64,000 bases of DNA, taken from the NCBI GenBank assembly GCA_964017235.1, contig OZ024938.1, forward strand, positions 8,423,454-8,487,453, read 5' to 3'. The stretch comes from Sabellastarte sp. h YS-2021 (lineage: Eukaryota > Annelida > Polychaeta > Sabellida > Sabellidae). The notes under the pieces are model-generated. The model searched no databases. It saw only the letters and a list, made by a program, of their open reading frames with translations, and was not told where the DNA came from. Position numbers and translations under genes: made by a program. Position 1 is the stretch's first letter. Each line of letters opens with the position of its first letter. Shown here one piece after another: positions 41,601 to 54,909 of this stretch.

Positions 41601-41902
41601 GACTTGATTATAAAAAATCAATGACAGCTTCTGTTTATTTCTGATCATCTAATATGTTAGCTAGGTCACCTAAAGGATTATTTGGGTATTTTATGTTTCT
41701 CCATAATTGTTTTTATAAATTAATCGACTTTGATGGGTTCTGGGTAAATAGCATACCTGCACAATATACCTGCACTTGAAGGTTTTTTTTAAGCACTTAT
41801 AGCATTTAACAGTCCTATTATAACACTAGATCATTAAAGGCCACAACTTCTAAATACCTTTTAGCATACTTGTGACTGCTTGGGTTTTCTACCTGGGGAG
41901 AT
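38688..41902 (+). repeat. A-B-CA-B-C five-part unit, copy 2 (3215 bp)
   Basis: A 38688-39453, B 39454-40001, CA 40002-40704, B 40705-41252, C 41253-41902. It is 9 bp shorter because A has one ttccataat (38956-38964) instead of two. It shares cttgcttgcc and cttatgtgg (two CpG losses) with the next two copies. Private ggaagtcc in CA near 40583. Confidence 0.93.
38956..38964 (+). other. Loss of one 9-bp repeat unit
   Basis: Only one ttccataat is present where other A copies have two in tandem. This fully explains the 3215-bp rather than 3224-bp unit and looks like a slippage deletion. Confidence 0.88.
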
Positions 41903-44900
41903 TTAATATTCACCATGGGCAGTGACAATCTATTACTCAGAATATCAACAAACTCTCTCCTGGCGCACTGGACACTTACAGCTTCAGAGTTGTTTACTTG
42001 TAATTAATAGTCAGATCTATAACTATAATACAATTAATATTCTTTAACTGTAGCATGAATGTCTGGGGTCACAATAAGGAAATCTCACCTTTGCATTTTA
42101 ATGGTCTACTGCTACTACAATAAGTGAATTTCCTTTCTTTTGGATTCAAAACTCACAAAGTATCAACTAATTCCATAATTTCCATAATTTTGACAATTTG
42201 AGATTGTTAGATGGAGTGCTGGTTTGGACTTTTAACTGTTCCATAAGTACCAGAATAGTTAATATTCATAACTGGGTATTGATAGTCTGAGGTAAGGCAG
42301 AATAGAAGAACACTTTCTTTTAGGGCTCTTAGAAGGTTATATTTGGTCTCATTTTGTCCTCTAACAGCCCCAGTATATAACTTCATCATGAAAAACCAAT
42401 GACAGGTTTTGTTTATTTATGACCATCAAATATGTTAACTTGCTTGCCTAAGGGCTTATGTGGGTATTTTATGTTGCTCCATAATTATTATTAATCAATA
42501 GCCCTAGATGGGTTGTGGCTAAATAGCATACCTGCTCAATATACCTGCACTTAGGAGGTCCTTTTTATGCACTTATAACATCTAACAGTCCCATCATAAC
42601 ACTTGGTCATAAAACCCCACAACTTCTAAGTAGCTTTAACCTACTTGTGACAGCTTGAGTTTTCTAGCTGGGGAGATTTAATATTCACCATGGGCATTGC
42701 CAGTCTGATATTACTCAAAATACCAGCAAACTCTGTCCCGGGGCACTGAACACTTACAGCTTCTGAGTTGTTTACTTGTAATTAATAGTCAGATCTATAA
42801 CTATGACACAAGTAATAGTCTGTAACTGTAGCATGAATGTTTGGGTTCAAAATAAGGAAATCTGACCTTTGCATTTTAATGGTCTGCTGCTACTACAATA
42901 AGTGAATTTCTTTTCTTTTGGATTCAAAACTCGCAAAGTATCAACTAATTCCATAATTTCCACAATATTGACAGTTTGAAATTGTTAGTTGGAGTGCTGG
43001 TTTGGTCTCTCAGCTGTTCCATGAATACCAGAACAGTTAATATTCATCACTGGGTATTGATAGTCTGAGGTTAGGTAGAATACAAGCAAACACTTTCTTG
43101 GGGCTCTTAGAAGGTCATATTTGGTCTCAATTTGTCCTCTAACAGCCCCAGTATATGACTTGATTATAAAAATCAATGACAGCTTCTGTTCATTTCTGAT
43201 CATCTAATATGATAACTAGGTCACCCTTACAGGTTCAGAGTTGTTTACTTGTGATTAATAGTCAGATCTATAACTATAATACAAGTAATATTCTTTAACC
43301 GTAGCATGAATGTCTGGGGTCACAATAAGGAAATCCCACCTTTGCATTTTAATGGTCTACAGCTACTACAATAAGTGAATTTCCTTTCTTTTGGATTCAA
43401 AACTCACAAAGTATCAACTAATTCCATAATTTCCATAATTTTGACAATTTGAGATTGTTAGATGGAGTGCTGGTTTGGACTTTTAACTGTTCCATAAGTA
43501 CCAGAATAGTTAATATTCATAACTGGGTATTGATAGTCTGAGGTAAGGCAGAATAGAAGAACACTTTCTCTTAGGGCTCTTAGAAGGTCATATTTGGTCT
43601 CATTTTGTCCTCTAACAGCCCCAGTATATAATTTCATTATGAAAAACCAATGACAGGTTTTGTTTATTTATGACCATCAAATATGTTAACTTGCTCACCT
43701 AAGGGCTTACGTGGGTATTTTATGTTGCTCCATAATTATTATTAATCAATAGCCCTAGATGGGTTGTGGCTAAATAGCATACCTGCACAATATACCTGCA
43801 CTTAGGAGGTCCTTTTTATGCACTTATAACATCTAACAGTCCCATCATAACACTTGGTCATAAAACCCCACAACTTCTAAGTAGCTTTAGCCTACTTGTG
43901 ACAGCTTGAGTTTTCTAGCTGGGGAGATTTAATATTCACCATGGGCATTGCCAGTCTGATATTACTCAAAATACCAGCAAACTCTGTCCCGGGGCACTGA
44001 ACACTTACAGCTTCTGAGTTGTTTACTTGTAATTAATAGTCAGATCTACAACTATGACACAAGTAATAGTCTGTAACTGTAGCATGAATGTTTGGGTTCA
44101 AAATAAGGAAATCTGACCTTTGCATTTTAATGGTCTGCTGCTACTACAATAAGTGAATTTCTTTTCTTTTGGATTCAAAACTCGCAAAGTATCAACTAAT
44201 TCCATAATTTCCACAATATTGACAGTTTCAAATTGTTAGTTGGAGTGCTGGTTTGGTCTCTCAGCTGTTCCATAAATACCAGAACAGTTAATATTCATCA
44301 CTAGGTATTGATAGTCTGAGGTTAGGTAGAATACAAGCAAACACTTTCTTGGGGCTCTTAGAAGTTCATATTTGGTCTCAATTTGTCCTCTAACAGCCCC
44401 AGTATATGACTTGATTATAAAAATCAATGACAGCTTCTGTTCATTTCTGATCATCTAATATGATAACTAGGTCACCCTTACAGGTTCAGAGTTGTTTACT
44501 TGTGATTAATAGTCAGATCTATAACTATAATACAAGTAATATTCTTTAACCGTAGCATGAATGTCTGGGGTCACAATAAGGAAATCTCACCTTTGCATTT
44601 TAATGGTCTACAGCTACTACAATAAGTTAATTTCCTTTCTTTTGGATTCAAAACTCACAAAGTATCAACTAATTCCATAATTTCCATAAATACCAGAATA
44701 GTTAATATTCATGACTGGGTATTGATAGTCTGAGGTTAGGTAGAATACAAGCAATCACTCCCTTCTTGGGGCTCTTAGAAGGTCATATTTGGTCTCAATT
44801 TGTCCTCTAACAGCCCCAGTATATGACTTGATTATAAAAAATCAATGACAGCTTCTGTTTATTTCTGATCATCTAATATGTTAGCTAGGTCACCTAAAGG

Positions 44901-45126
44901 ATTATTTGGGTATTTTATGTTTCTCCATAATTGTTTTTATAAATTAATCGAGTTTGATGGGTTCTGGGTAAATAGCATACCTGCACAATATACCTGCACT
45001 TGAAGGTTTTTTTTAAGCACTTATAGCATTTAACAGTCCTATTATAACACTAGATCATTAAAGGCCACAACTTCTAAATACCTTTTAGCATACTTGTGAC
45101 TGCTTGGGTTTTCTACCTGGGGAGAT
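41903..45126 (+). repeat. A-B-CA-B-C five-part unit, copy 3 (3224 bp)
   Basis: A 41903-42677, B 42678-43225, CA 43226-43928, B 43929-44476, C 44477-45126. First B is of the ccatgaatacc subtype, second of the tttcaaa subtype, as in copies 1 and 2. Private attaatcgag near 44949. Confidence 0.93.
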
Positions 45127-48100
45127 TTAATATTCACCATGGGCAGTGACAATCTATTACTCAGAATATCAACAAACTCTCTCCTGGCGCACTGGACACT
45201 TACAGCTTCAGAGTTGTTTACTTGTAATTAATAGTCAGATCTATAACTATAATACAATTAATATTCTTTAACTGTAGCATGAATGTCTGGGGTGACAATA
45301 AGGAAATCTCACCTTTGCATTTTAATGGTCTACTGCTACTACAATAAGTGAATTTCCTTTCTTTTGGATTCAAAACTCACAAAGTATCAACTAATTCCAT
45401 AATTTCCATAATTTTGACAATTTGAGATTGTTAGATGGAGTGCTGGTTTGGACTTTTAACTGTTCCATAAGTACCAGAATAGTTAATATCCATAACTGGG
45501 TATTGATAGTCTGAGGTAAGGCAGAATAGAAGAACACTTTCTTTTAGGGCTCTTAGAAGGTTATATTTGGTCTCATTTTGTCCTCTAACAGCCCCAGTAT
45601 ATAACTTCATCATGAAAAACCAATGACAGGTTTTGTTTATTTATGACCATCAAATATGTTAACTTGCTTGCCTAAGGGCTTATGTGGGTATTTTATGTTG
45701 CTCCATAATTATTATTAATCAATAGCCCTAGATGGGTTGTGGCTAAATAGCATACCTGCTCAATATACCTGCACTTAGGAGGTCCTTTTTATGCACTTAT
45801 AACATCTAACAGTCCCATCATAACACTTGGTCATAAAACCCCACAACTTCTAAGTAGCTTTAACCTACTTGTGACAGCTTGAGTTTTCTAGCTGGGGAGA
45901 TTTAATATTCACCATGGGCATTGCCAGTCTGATATTACTCAAAATACCAGCAAACTCTGTCCCGGGGCACTGAACACTTACAGTTTCTGAGTTGTTTACT
46001 TGTAATTAATAGTCAGATCTATAACTATGACACAAGTAATAGTCTGTAACTTTAGCATTAATGTTTGGTTTCAAAATAAGGAAATCTGACCTTTGCATTT
46101 TAATGGTCTGCTGCTACTACAATAAGTGAATTTCTTTTCTTTTGGATTCAAAACTCGCAAAGTATCAACTAATTCCATAATTTCCACAATATTGACAGTT
46201 TGAAATTGTTAGTTGGAGTGCTGGTTTGGTCTCTCAGCTGTTCCATAAATACCAGAACAGTTAATATTCATCACTAGGTATTGATAGTCTGAGGTTAGGT
46301 AGAATACAAGCAAACACTTTCTTGGGGCTCTTAGAAGTTCATATTTGGTCTCAATTTGTCCTCTAACAGCCCCAGTATATGACTTGATTATAAAAATCAA
46401 TGACAGCTTCTGTTCATTTCTGATCATCTAATATGATAACTAGGTCACCCTTACAGGTTCAGAGTTGTTTACTTGTGATTAATAGTCAGATCTATAACTA
46501 TAATACAAGTAATATTCTTTAACCGTAGCATGAATGTCTGGGGTCACAATAAGGAAATCCCACCTTTGCATTTTAATGGTCTACAGCTACTACAATAAGT
46601 GAATTTCCTTTCTTTTGGATTCAAAACTCACAAAGTATCAACTAATTCCATAATTTCCATAATTTTGACAATTTGAGATTGTTAGATGGAGTGCTGGTTT
46701 GGACTTTTAACTGTTCCATAAGTACCAGAATAGTTAATATTCATAACTGGGTATTGATAGTTTGAGGTAAGGCAGAATAGAAGAACACTTTCTCTTAGGG
46801 CTCTTAGAAGGTCATATTTGGTCTCATTTTGTCCTCTAACAGCCCCAGTATATAATTTCATTATGAAAAACCAATGACAGGTTTTGTTTATTTATGACCA
46901 TCAAATATGTTAACTTGCTCGCCTAAGGGCTTACGTGGGTATTTTATGTTGCTCCATAATTATTATTAATCAATAGCCCTAGATGGGTTGTGGCTAAATA
47001 GCATACCTGCACAATATACCTGCACTTAGGAGGTCCTTTTTATGCACTTATAACATCTAACAGTCCCATCATAACACTTGGTCATAAAACCCCACAACTT
47101 CTAAGTAGCTTTAGCCTACTTGTGACAGCTTGAGTTTTCTAGCTGGGGAGATTTAATATTCACCATGGGCATTGCCAGTCTGATATTACTCAAAATACCA
47201 GCAAACTCTGTCCCGGGGCACTGAACACTTACAGCTTCTGAGTTGTTTACTTGTAATTAATAGTCAGATCTACAACTATGACACAAGTAATAGTCTGTAA
47301 CTGTAGCATGAATGTTTGGGTTCAAAATAAGGAAATCTGACCTTTGCATTTTAATGGTCTGCTGCTACTACAATAAGTGAATTTCTTTTCTTTTGGATTC
47401 AAAACTCGCAAAGTATCAACTAATTCCATAATTTCCACAATATTGACAGTTTCAAATTGTTAGTTGGAGTGCTGGTTTGGTCTCTCAGCTGTTCCATAAA
47501 TACCAGAACAGTTAATATTCATCACTAGGTATTGATAGTCTGAGGTTAGGTAGAATACAAGCAAACACTTTCTTGGGGCTCTTAGAAGTTCATATTTGGT
47601 CTCAATTTGTCCTCTAACAGCCCCAGTATATGACTTGATTATAAAAATCAATGACAGCTTCTGTTCATTTCTGATCATCTAATATGATAACTAGGTCACC
47701 CTTACAGGTTCAGAGTTGTTTACTTGTGATTAATAGTCAGATCTATAACTATAATACAAGTAATATTCTTTAACCGTAGCATGAATGTCTGGGGTCACAA
47801 TAAGGAAATCTCACCTTTGCATTTTAATGGTCTACAGCTACTACAATAAGTTAATTTCCTTTCTTTTGGATTCAAAACTCACAAAGTATCAACTAATTCC
47901 ATAATTTCCATAAATACCAGAATAGTTAATATTCATGACTGGGTATTGATAGTCTGAGGTTAGGTAGAATACAAGCAATCACTCCCTTCTTGGGGCTCTT
48001 AGAAGGTCATATTTGGTCTCAATTTGTCCTCTAACAGCCCCAGTATATGACTTGATTATAAAAAATCAATGACAGCTTCTGTTTATTTCTGATCATCTAA

Positions 48101-48350
48101 TATGTTAGCTAGGTCACCTAAAGGATTATTTGGGTATTTTATGTTTCTCCATAATTGTTTTTATAAATTAATCGACTTTGATGGGTTCTGGGTAAATAGC
48201 ATACCTGCACAATATACCTGCACTTGAAGGTTTTTTTTAAGCACTTATAGCATTTAACAGTCCTATTATAACACTAGATCATTAAAGGCCACAACTTCTA
48301 AATACCTTTTAGCATACTTGTGACTGCTTGGGTTTTCTACCTGGGGAGAT
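45127..48350 (+). repeat. A-B-CA-B-C five-part unit, copy 4 (3224 bp), with a hybrid B
   Basis: A 45127-45901, B 45902-46449, CA 46450-47152, B 47153-47700, C 47701-48350. The first B is a mosaic: it has tttgaaattg and ctataactatg upstream, but ccataaatacc, cactaggta and gaagttcat downstream, so it switches subtype between 46203 and 46246. It also holds three private G-to-T changes at 46052, 46059 and 46069. Confidence 0.92.
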
Positions 48351-49131
48351 TTAATATTCACCATGGGCAGTGACAATCTATTACTCAGAATATCAACAAA
48401 CTCTCTCCTGGCGCACTGGACACTTACAGCTTCAGAGTTGTTTACTTGTAATTAATAGTCAGATCTATAACTATAATACAATTAATATTCTTTAACTGTA
48501 GCATGAATGTCTGGGGTCACAATAAGGAAATCTCACCTTTGCATTTTAATGGTCTACTGCTACTACAATAAGTGAATTTCCTTTCTTTTGGATTCAAAAC
48601 TCACAAAGTATCAACTAATTCCATAATTTCCATAATTTTGACAATTTGAGATTGTTAGATGGAGTGCTGGTTTGGACTTTTAACTGTTCCATAAGTACCA
48701 GAATAGTTAATATTCATAACTGGGTATTGATAGTCTGAGGTTAGGTAGAATACAAGCAATCACTCCCTTCTTGGGGCTCTTAGAAGGTCATATTTGGTCT
48801 CAATTTGTCCTCTAACAGCCCCAGTATATGACTTGATTATAAAAAATCAATGACAGCTTCTGTTTATTTCTGATCATCTAATATGTTAGCTAGGTCACCT
48901 AAAGGATTATTTGGGTATTTTATGTTTCTCCATAATTGTTTTTATAAATTAATCGACTTTGATGGGTTCTGGGTAAATAGCATACCTGCACAATATACCT
49001 GCACTTGAAGGTTTTTTTTAAGCACTTATAGCATTTAACAGTCCTATTATAACACTAGATCATTAAAGGCCACAACTTCTAAATACCTTTTAGCATACTT
49101 GTGACTGCTTGGGTTTTCTACCTGGGGAGAT
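48351..49131 (+). repeat. Singleton A/C recombinant monomer
   Basis: 781 bp. A-like from its start through tattcataac (A-specific base at 48718), then C-like from ggttaggtag (48742) to the end with tctacctgggg. The switch lies in the shared tract 48719-48741. It is the only A-to-C recombinant in the window and sits between the 3224-bp domain and the 1251-bp domain. Confidence 0.92.
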
Positions 49132-49905
49132 TTAATATTCACCATGGGCAGTGACAATCTATTACTCAGAATATCAACAAACTCTCTCCTGGCACACTGG
49201 ACACTTACAGCTTCAGAGTTGTTTACTTGTAATTAATAGTCAGATCTATAACTATAATACAATTAATATTCTTTAACTGTAGCATGAATGTCTGGGGTCA
49301 CAATAAGGAAATCTCACCTTTGCATTTTAATGGTCTACTGCTACTACAATAAGTGAATTTCCTTTCTTTTGGATTCAAAACTCACAAAGTATCAACTAAT
49401 TCCATAATTTCCATAATTTTGACAATTTGAGATTGTTAGATGGAGTGCTGGTTTGGACTTTTAACTGTTCCATAAGTACCAGAATAGTTAATATTCATAA
49501 CTGGGTATTGATAGTCTGAGGTAAGGCAGAATAGAAGAACACTTTCTTTTAGGGCTCTTAGAAGGTCATATTTGGTCTCATTTTGTCCTCTAACAGCCCC
49601 AGTATATAACTTCATCATGAAAAACCAATGACAGGTTTTGTTTATTTATGACCATCAAATATGTTAACTTGCTCGCCTAAGGGCTTCGTGGGTATTTTAT
49701 GTTGCTCCATAATTATTATTAATCAATAGCCCTAGATGGGTTGTGGCTAAATAGCATACCTGCTCAATATACCTGCACTTAGGAGGTCCTTTTTATGCAC
49801 TTATAACATCTAACAGTCCCATCATAACACTTGGTCATAAAACCCCACAACTTCTAAGTAGCTTTAGCCTACTTGTGACAGCTTGAGTTTTCTAGCTGGG
49901 GAGAT
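49132..49905 (+). repeat. Last complete subunit A before the dimer domain
   Basis: 774 bp. It has a private 1-bp loss at 49686/49687 (gggcttcgtggg instead of gggcttacgtggg). It reads tggcacactgg rather than tggcgcactgg. It is the last A in the window; only B-CA dimers follow. Confidence 0.93.
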
Positions 49906-51156
49906 TTAATATTCACCATGGGCATTGCCAGTCTGATATTACTCAAAATACCAGCAAACTCTGTCCCGGGGCACTGAACACTTACAGCTTCTGAGTTGTT
50001 TACTTGTAATTAATAGTCAGATCTACAACTATGACACAAGTAATAGTCTGTAACTGTAGCATGAATGTTTGGGTTCAAAATAAGGAAATCTGACCTTTGC
50101 ATTTTAATGGTCTGCTGCTACTACAATAAGTGAATTTCTTTTCTTTTGGATTCAAAACTCGCAAAGTATCAACTAATTCCATAATTTCCACAATATTGAC
50201 AGTTTGAAATTGTTAGTTGGAGTGCTGGTTTGGTCTCTCAGCTGTTCCATAAATACCAGAACAGTTAATATTCATCACTGGGTATTGATAGTCTGAGGTT
50301 AGGTAGAATACAAGCAAACACTTTCTTGGGGCTCTTAGAAGGTCATATTTGGTCTCAATTTGTCCTCTAACAGCCCCAGTATATGACTTGATTATAAAAA
50401 TCAATGACAGCTTCTGTTCATTTCTGATCATCTAATATGATAACTAGGTCACCCTTACAGGTTCAGAGTTGTTTACTTGTGATTAATAGTCAGATCTATA
50501 ACTATAATACAAGTAATATTCTTTAACCGTAGCATGAATGTCTGGGGTCACAATAAGGAAATCCCACCTTTGCATTTTAATGGTCTACAGCTACTACAAT
50601 AAGTTAATTTCCTTTCTTTTGGATTCAAAACTCATAAAGTATCAACTAATTCCATAATTTCCATAATTTTGACAATTTGAGATTGTTAGATGGAGTGCTG
50701 GTTTGGACTTTTAACTGTTCCATAAGTACCAGAATAGTTAATATTCATAACTGGGTATTGATAGTCTGAGGTAAGGCAGAATAGAAGAACACTTTCTCTT
50801 AGGGCTCTTAGAAGGTCATATTTGGTCTCATTTTGTCCTCTAACAGCCCCAGTATATAATTTCATTATGAAAAACCAATGACAGGTTTTGTTTATTTATG
50901 ACCATCAAATATGTTAACTTGCTCGCCTAAGGGCTTACGTGGGTATTTTATGTTGCTCCATAATTATTATTAATCAATAGCCCTAGATGGGTTGTGGCTA
51001 AATAGCATACCTGCACAATATACCTGCACTTAGGAGGTCCTTTTTATGCACTTATAACATCTAACAGTCCCATCATAACACTTGGTCATAAAACCCCACA
51101 ACTTCTAAGTAGCTTTAGCCTACTTGTGACAGCTTGAGTTTTCTAGCTGGGGAGAT
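49906..51156 (+). repeat. B-CA dimer 1 (1251 bp)
   Basis: B 49906-50453, CA 50454-51156. B keeps CCCGGG and has ctacaac. CA has actcataaag. In this and all later dimers CA stays C-like through aagttaattt (50604) and turns A-like by 50667, a later switch point than in the CA copies at 36.8-47.2 kb. Confidence 0.94.
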
Positions 51157-52407
51157 TTAATATTCACCATGGGCATTGCCAGTCTGATATTACTCAAAAT
51201 ACCAGCAAACTCTGTCCAGGGGCACTGAACACTTACAGCTTCTGAGTTGTTTACTTGTAATTAATAGTCAGATCTACAACTATGACACAAGTAATAGTCT
51301 GTAACTGTAGCATGAATGTTTGGGTTCAAAATAAGGAAATCTGACCTTTGCATTTTAATGGTCTGCTGCTACTACAATAAGTGAATTTCTTTTCTTTTGG
51401 ATTCAAAACTCGCAAAGTATCAACTAATTCCATAATTTCCACAATATTGACAGTTTGAAATTGTTAGTTGGAGTGCTGGTTTGGTCTCTCAGCTGTTCCA
51501 TAAATACCAGAACAGTTAATATTCATCACTGGGTATTGATAGTCTGAGGTTAGGTAGAATACAAGCAAACACTTTCTTGGGGCTCTTAGAAGGTCATATT
51601 TGGTCTCAATTTGTCCTCTAACAGCCCCAGTATATGACTTGATTATAAAAATCAATGACAGCTTCTGTTCATTTCTGATCATCTAATATGATAACTAGGT
51701 CACCCTTACAGGTTCAGAGTTGTTTACTTGTGATTAATAGTCAGATCTATAACTATAATACAAGTAATATTCTTTAACCGTAGCATGAATGTCTGGGGTC
51801 ACAATAAGGAAATCCCACCTTTGCATTTTAATGGTCTACAGCTACTACAATAAGTTAATTTCCTTTCTTTTGGATTCAAAACTCACAAAGTATCAACTAA
51901 TTCCATAATTTCCATAATTTTGACAATTTGAGATTGTTAGATGGAGTGCTGGTTTGGACTTTTAACTGTTCCATAAGTACCAGAATAGTTAATATTCATA
52001 ACTGGGTATTGATAGTCTGAGGTAAGGCAGAATAGAAGAACACTTTCTCTTAGGGCTCTTAGAAGGTCATATTTGGTCTCATTTTGTCCTCTAACAGCCC
52101 CAGTATATAATTTCATTATGAAAAACCAATGACAGGTTTTGTTTATTTATGACCATCAAATATGTTAACTTGCTCGCCTAAGGGCTTACGTGGGTATTTT
52201 ATGTTGCTCCATAATTATTATTAATCAATAGCCCTAGATGGGTTGTGGCTAAATAGCATACCTGCACAATATACCTGCACTTAGGAGGTCCTTTTTATGC
52301 ACTTATAACATCTAACAGTCCCATCATAACACTTGGTCATAAAACCCCACAACTTCTAAGTAGCTTTAGCCTACTTGTGACAGCTTGAGTTTTCTAGCTG
52401 GGGAGAT
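51157..52407 (+). repeat. B-CA dimer 2 (1251 bp)
   Basis: B 51157-51704, CA 51705-52407. Marker set: gtccagggg (CpG lost by C-to-A), agtcag, ctacaac, actcacaaag. Confidence 0.94.
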
Positions 52408-53658
52408 TTAATATTCACCATGGGCATTGCCAGTCTGATATTACTCAAAATACCAGCAAACTCTGTCCCAGGGCACTGAACACTTACAGCTTCTGAGTTG
52501 TTTACTTGTAATTAATAGTCAGATCTATAACTATGACACAAGTAATAGTCTGTAACTGTAGCATGAATGTTTGGGTTCAAAATAAGGAAATCTGACCTTT
52601 GCATTTTAATGGTCTGCTGCTACTACAATAAGTGAATTTCTTTTCTTTTGGATTCAAAACTCGCAAAGTATCAACTAATTCCATAATTTCCACAATATTG
52701 ACAGTTTGAAATTGTTAGTTGGAGTGCTGGTTTGGTCTCTCAGCTGTTCCATAAATACCAGAACAGTTAATATTCATCACTGGGTATTGATAGTCTGAGG
52801 TTAGGTAGAATACAAGCAAACACTTTCTTGGGGCTCTTAGAAGGTCATATTTGGTCTCAATTTGTCCTCTAACAGCCCCAGTATATGACTTGATTATAAA
52901 AATCAATGACAGCTTCTGTTCATTTCTGATCATCTAATATGATAACTAGGTCACCCTTACAGGTTCAGAGTTGTTTACTTGTGATTAATAGTCAGATCTA
53001 TAACTATAATACAAGTAATATTCTTTAACCGTAGCATGAATGTCTGGGGTCACAATAAGGAAATCCCACCTTTGCATTTTAATGGTCTACAGCTACTACA
53101 ATAAGTTAATTTCCTTTCTTTTGGATTCAAAACTCATAAAGTATCAACTAATTCCATAATTTCCATAATTTTGACAATTTGAGATTGTTAGATGGAGTGC
53201 TGGTTTGGACTTTTAACTGTTCCATAAGTACCAGAATAGTTAATATTCATAACTGGGTATTGATAGTCTGAGGTAAGGCAGAATAGAAGAACACTTTCTC
53301 TTAGGGCTCTTAGAAGGTCATATTTGGTCTCATTTTGTCCTCTAACAGCCCCAGTATATAATTTCATTATGAAAAACCAATGACAGGTTTTGTTTATTTA
53401 TGACCATCAAATATGTTAACTTGCTCGCCTAAGGGCTTACGTGGGTATTTTATGTTGCTCCATAATTATTATTAATCAATAGCCCTAGATGGGTTGTGGC
53501 TAAATAGCATACCTGCACAATATACCTGCACTTAGGAGGTCCTTTTTATGCACTTATAACATCTAACAGTCCCATCATAACACTTGGTCATAAAACCCCA
53601 CAACTTCTAAGTAGCTTTAGCCTACTTGTGACAGCTTGAGTTTTCTAGCTGGGGAGAT
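52408..53658 (+). repeat. B-CA dimer 3 (1251 bp)
   Basis: Marker set: gtcccaggg (CpG lost by G-to-A), agtcag, ctataac, actcataaag. Same set as dimer 7. First dimer of the duplicated 5004-bp block. Confidence 0.94.
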
Positions 53659-54909
53659 TTAATATTCACCATGGGCATTGCCAGTCTGATATTACTCAAA
53701 ATACCAGCAAACTCTGTCCAGGGGCACTGAACACTTACAGCTTCTGAGTTGTTTACTTGTAATTAATAATCAGATCTACAACTATGACACAAGTAATAGT
53801 CTGTAACTGTAGCATGAATGTTTGGGTTCAAAATAAGGAAATCTGACCTTTGCATTTTAATGGTCTGCTGCTACTACAATAAGTGAATTTCTTTTCTTTT
53901 GGATTCAAAACTCGCAAAGTATCAACTAATTCCATAATTTCCACAATATTGACAGTTTGAAATTGTTAGTTGGAGTGCTGGTTTGGTCTCTCAGCTGTTC
54001 CATAAATACCAGAACAGTTAATATTCATCACTGGGTATTGATAGTCTGAGGTTAGGTAGAATACAAGCAAACACTTTCTTGGGGCTCTTAGAAGGTCATA
54101 TTTGGTCTCAATTTGTCCTCTAACAGCCCCAGTATATGACTTGATTATAAAAATCAATGACAGCTTCTGTTCATTTCTGATCATCTAATATGATAACTAG
54201 GTCACCCTTACAGGTTCAGAGTTGTTTACTTGTGATTAATAGTCAGATCTATAACTATAATACAAGTAATATTCTTTAACCGTAGCATGAATGTCTGGGG
54301 TCACAATAAGGAAATCCCACCTTTGCATTTTAATGGTCTACAGCTACTACAATAAGTTAATTTCCTTTCTTTTGGATTCAAAACTCACAAAGTATCAACT
54401 AATTCCATAATTTCCATAATTTTGACAATTTGAGATTGTTAGATGGAGTGCTGGTTTGGACTTTTAACTGTTCCATAAGTACCAGAATAGTTAATATTCA
54501 TAACTGGGTATTGATAGTCTGAGGTAAGGCAGAATAGAAGAACACTTTCTCTTAGGGCTCTTAGAAGGTCATATTTGGTCTCATTTTGTCCTCTAACAGC
54601 CCCAGTATATAATTTCATTATGAAAAACCAATGACAGGTTTTGTTTATTTATGACCATCAAATATGTTAACTTGCTCGCCTAAGGGCTTACGTGGGTATT
54701 TTATGTTGCTCCATAATTATTATTAATCAATAGCCCTAGATGGGTTGTGGCTAAATAGCATACCTGCACAATATACCTGCACTTAGGAGGTCCTTTTTAT
54801 GCACTTATAACATCTAACAGTCCCATCATAACACTTGGTCATAAAACCCCACAACTTCTAAGTAGCTTTAGCCTACTTGTGACAGCTTGAGTTTTCTAGC
54901 TGGGGAGAT
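53659..54909 (+). repeat. B-CA dimer 4 (1251 bp)
   Basis: Marker set: gtccagggg, taataatcag, ctacaac, actcacaaag. The taataatcag variant is otherwise seen only in dimer 8. Confidence 0.94.
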
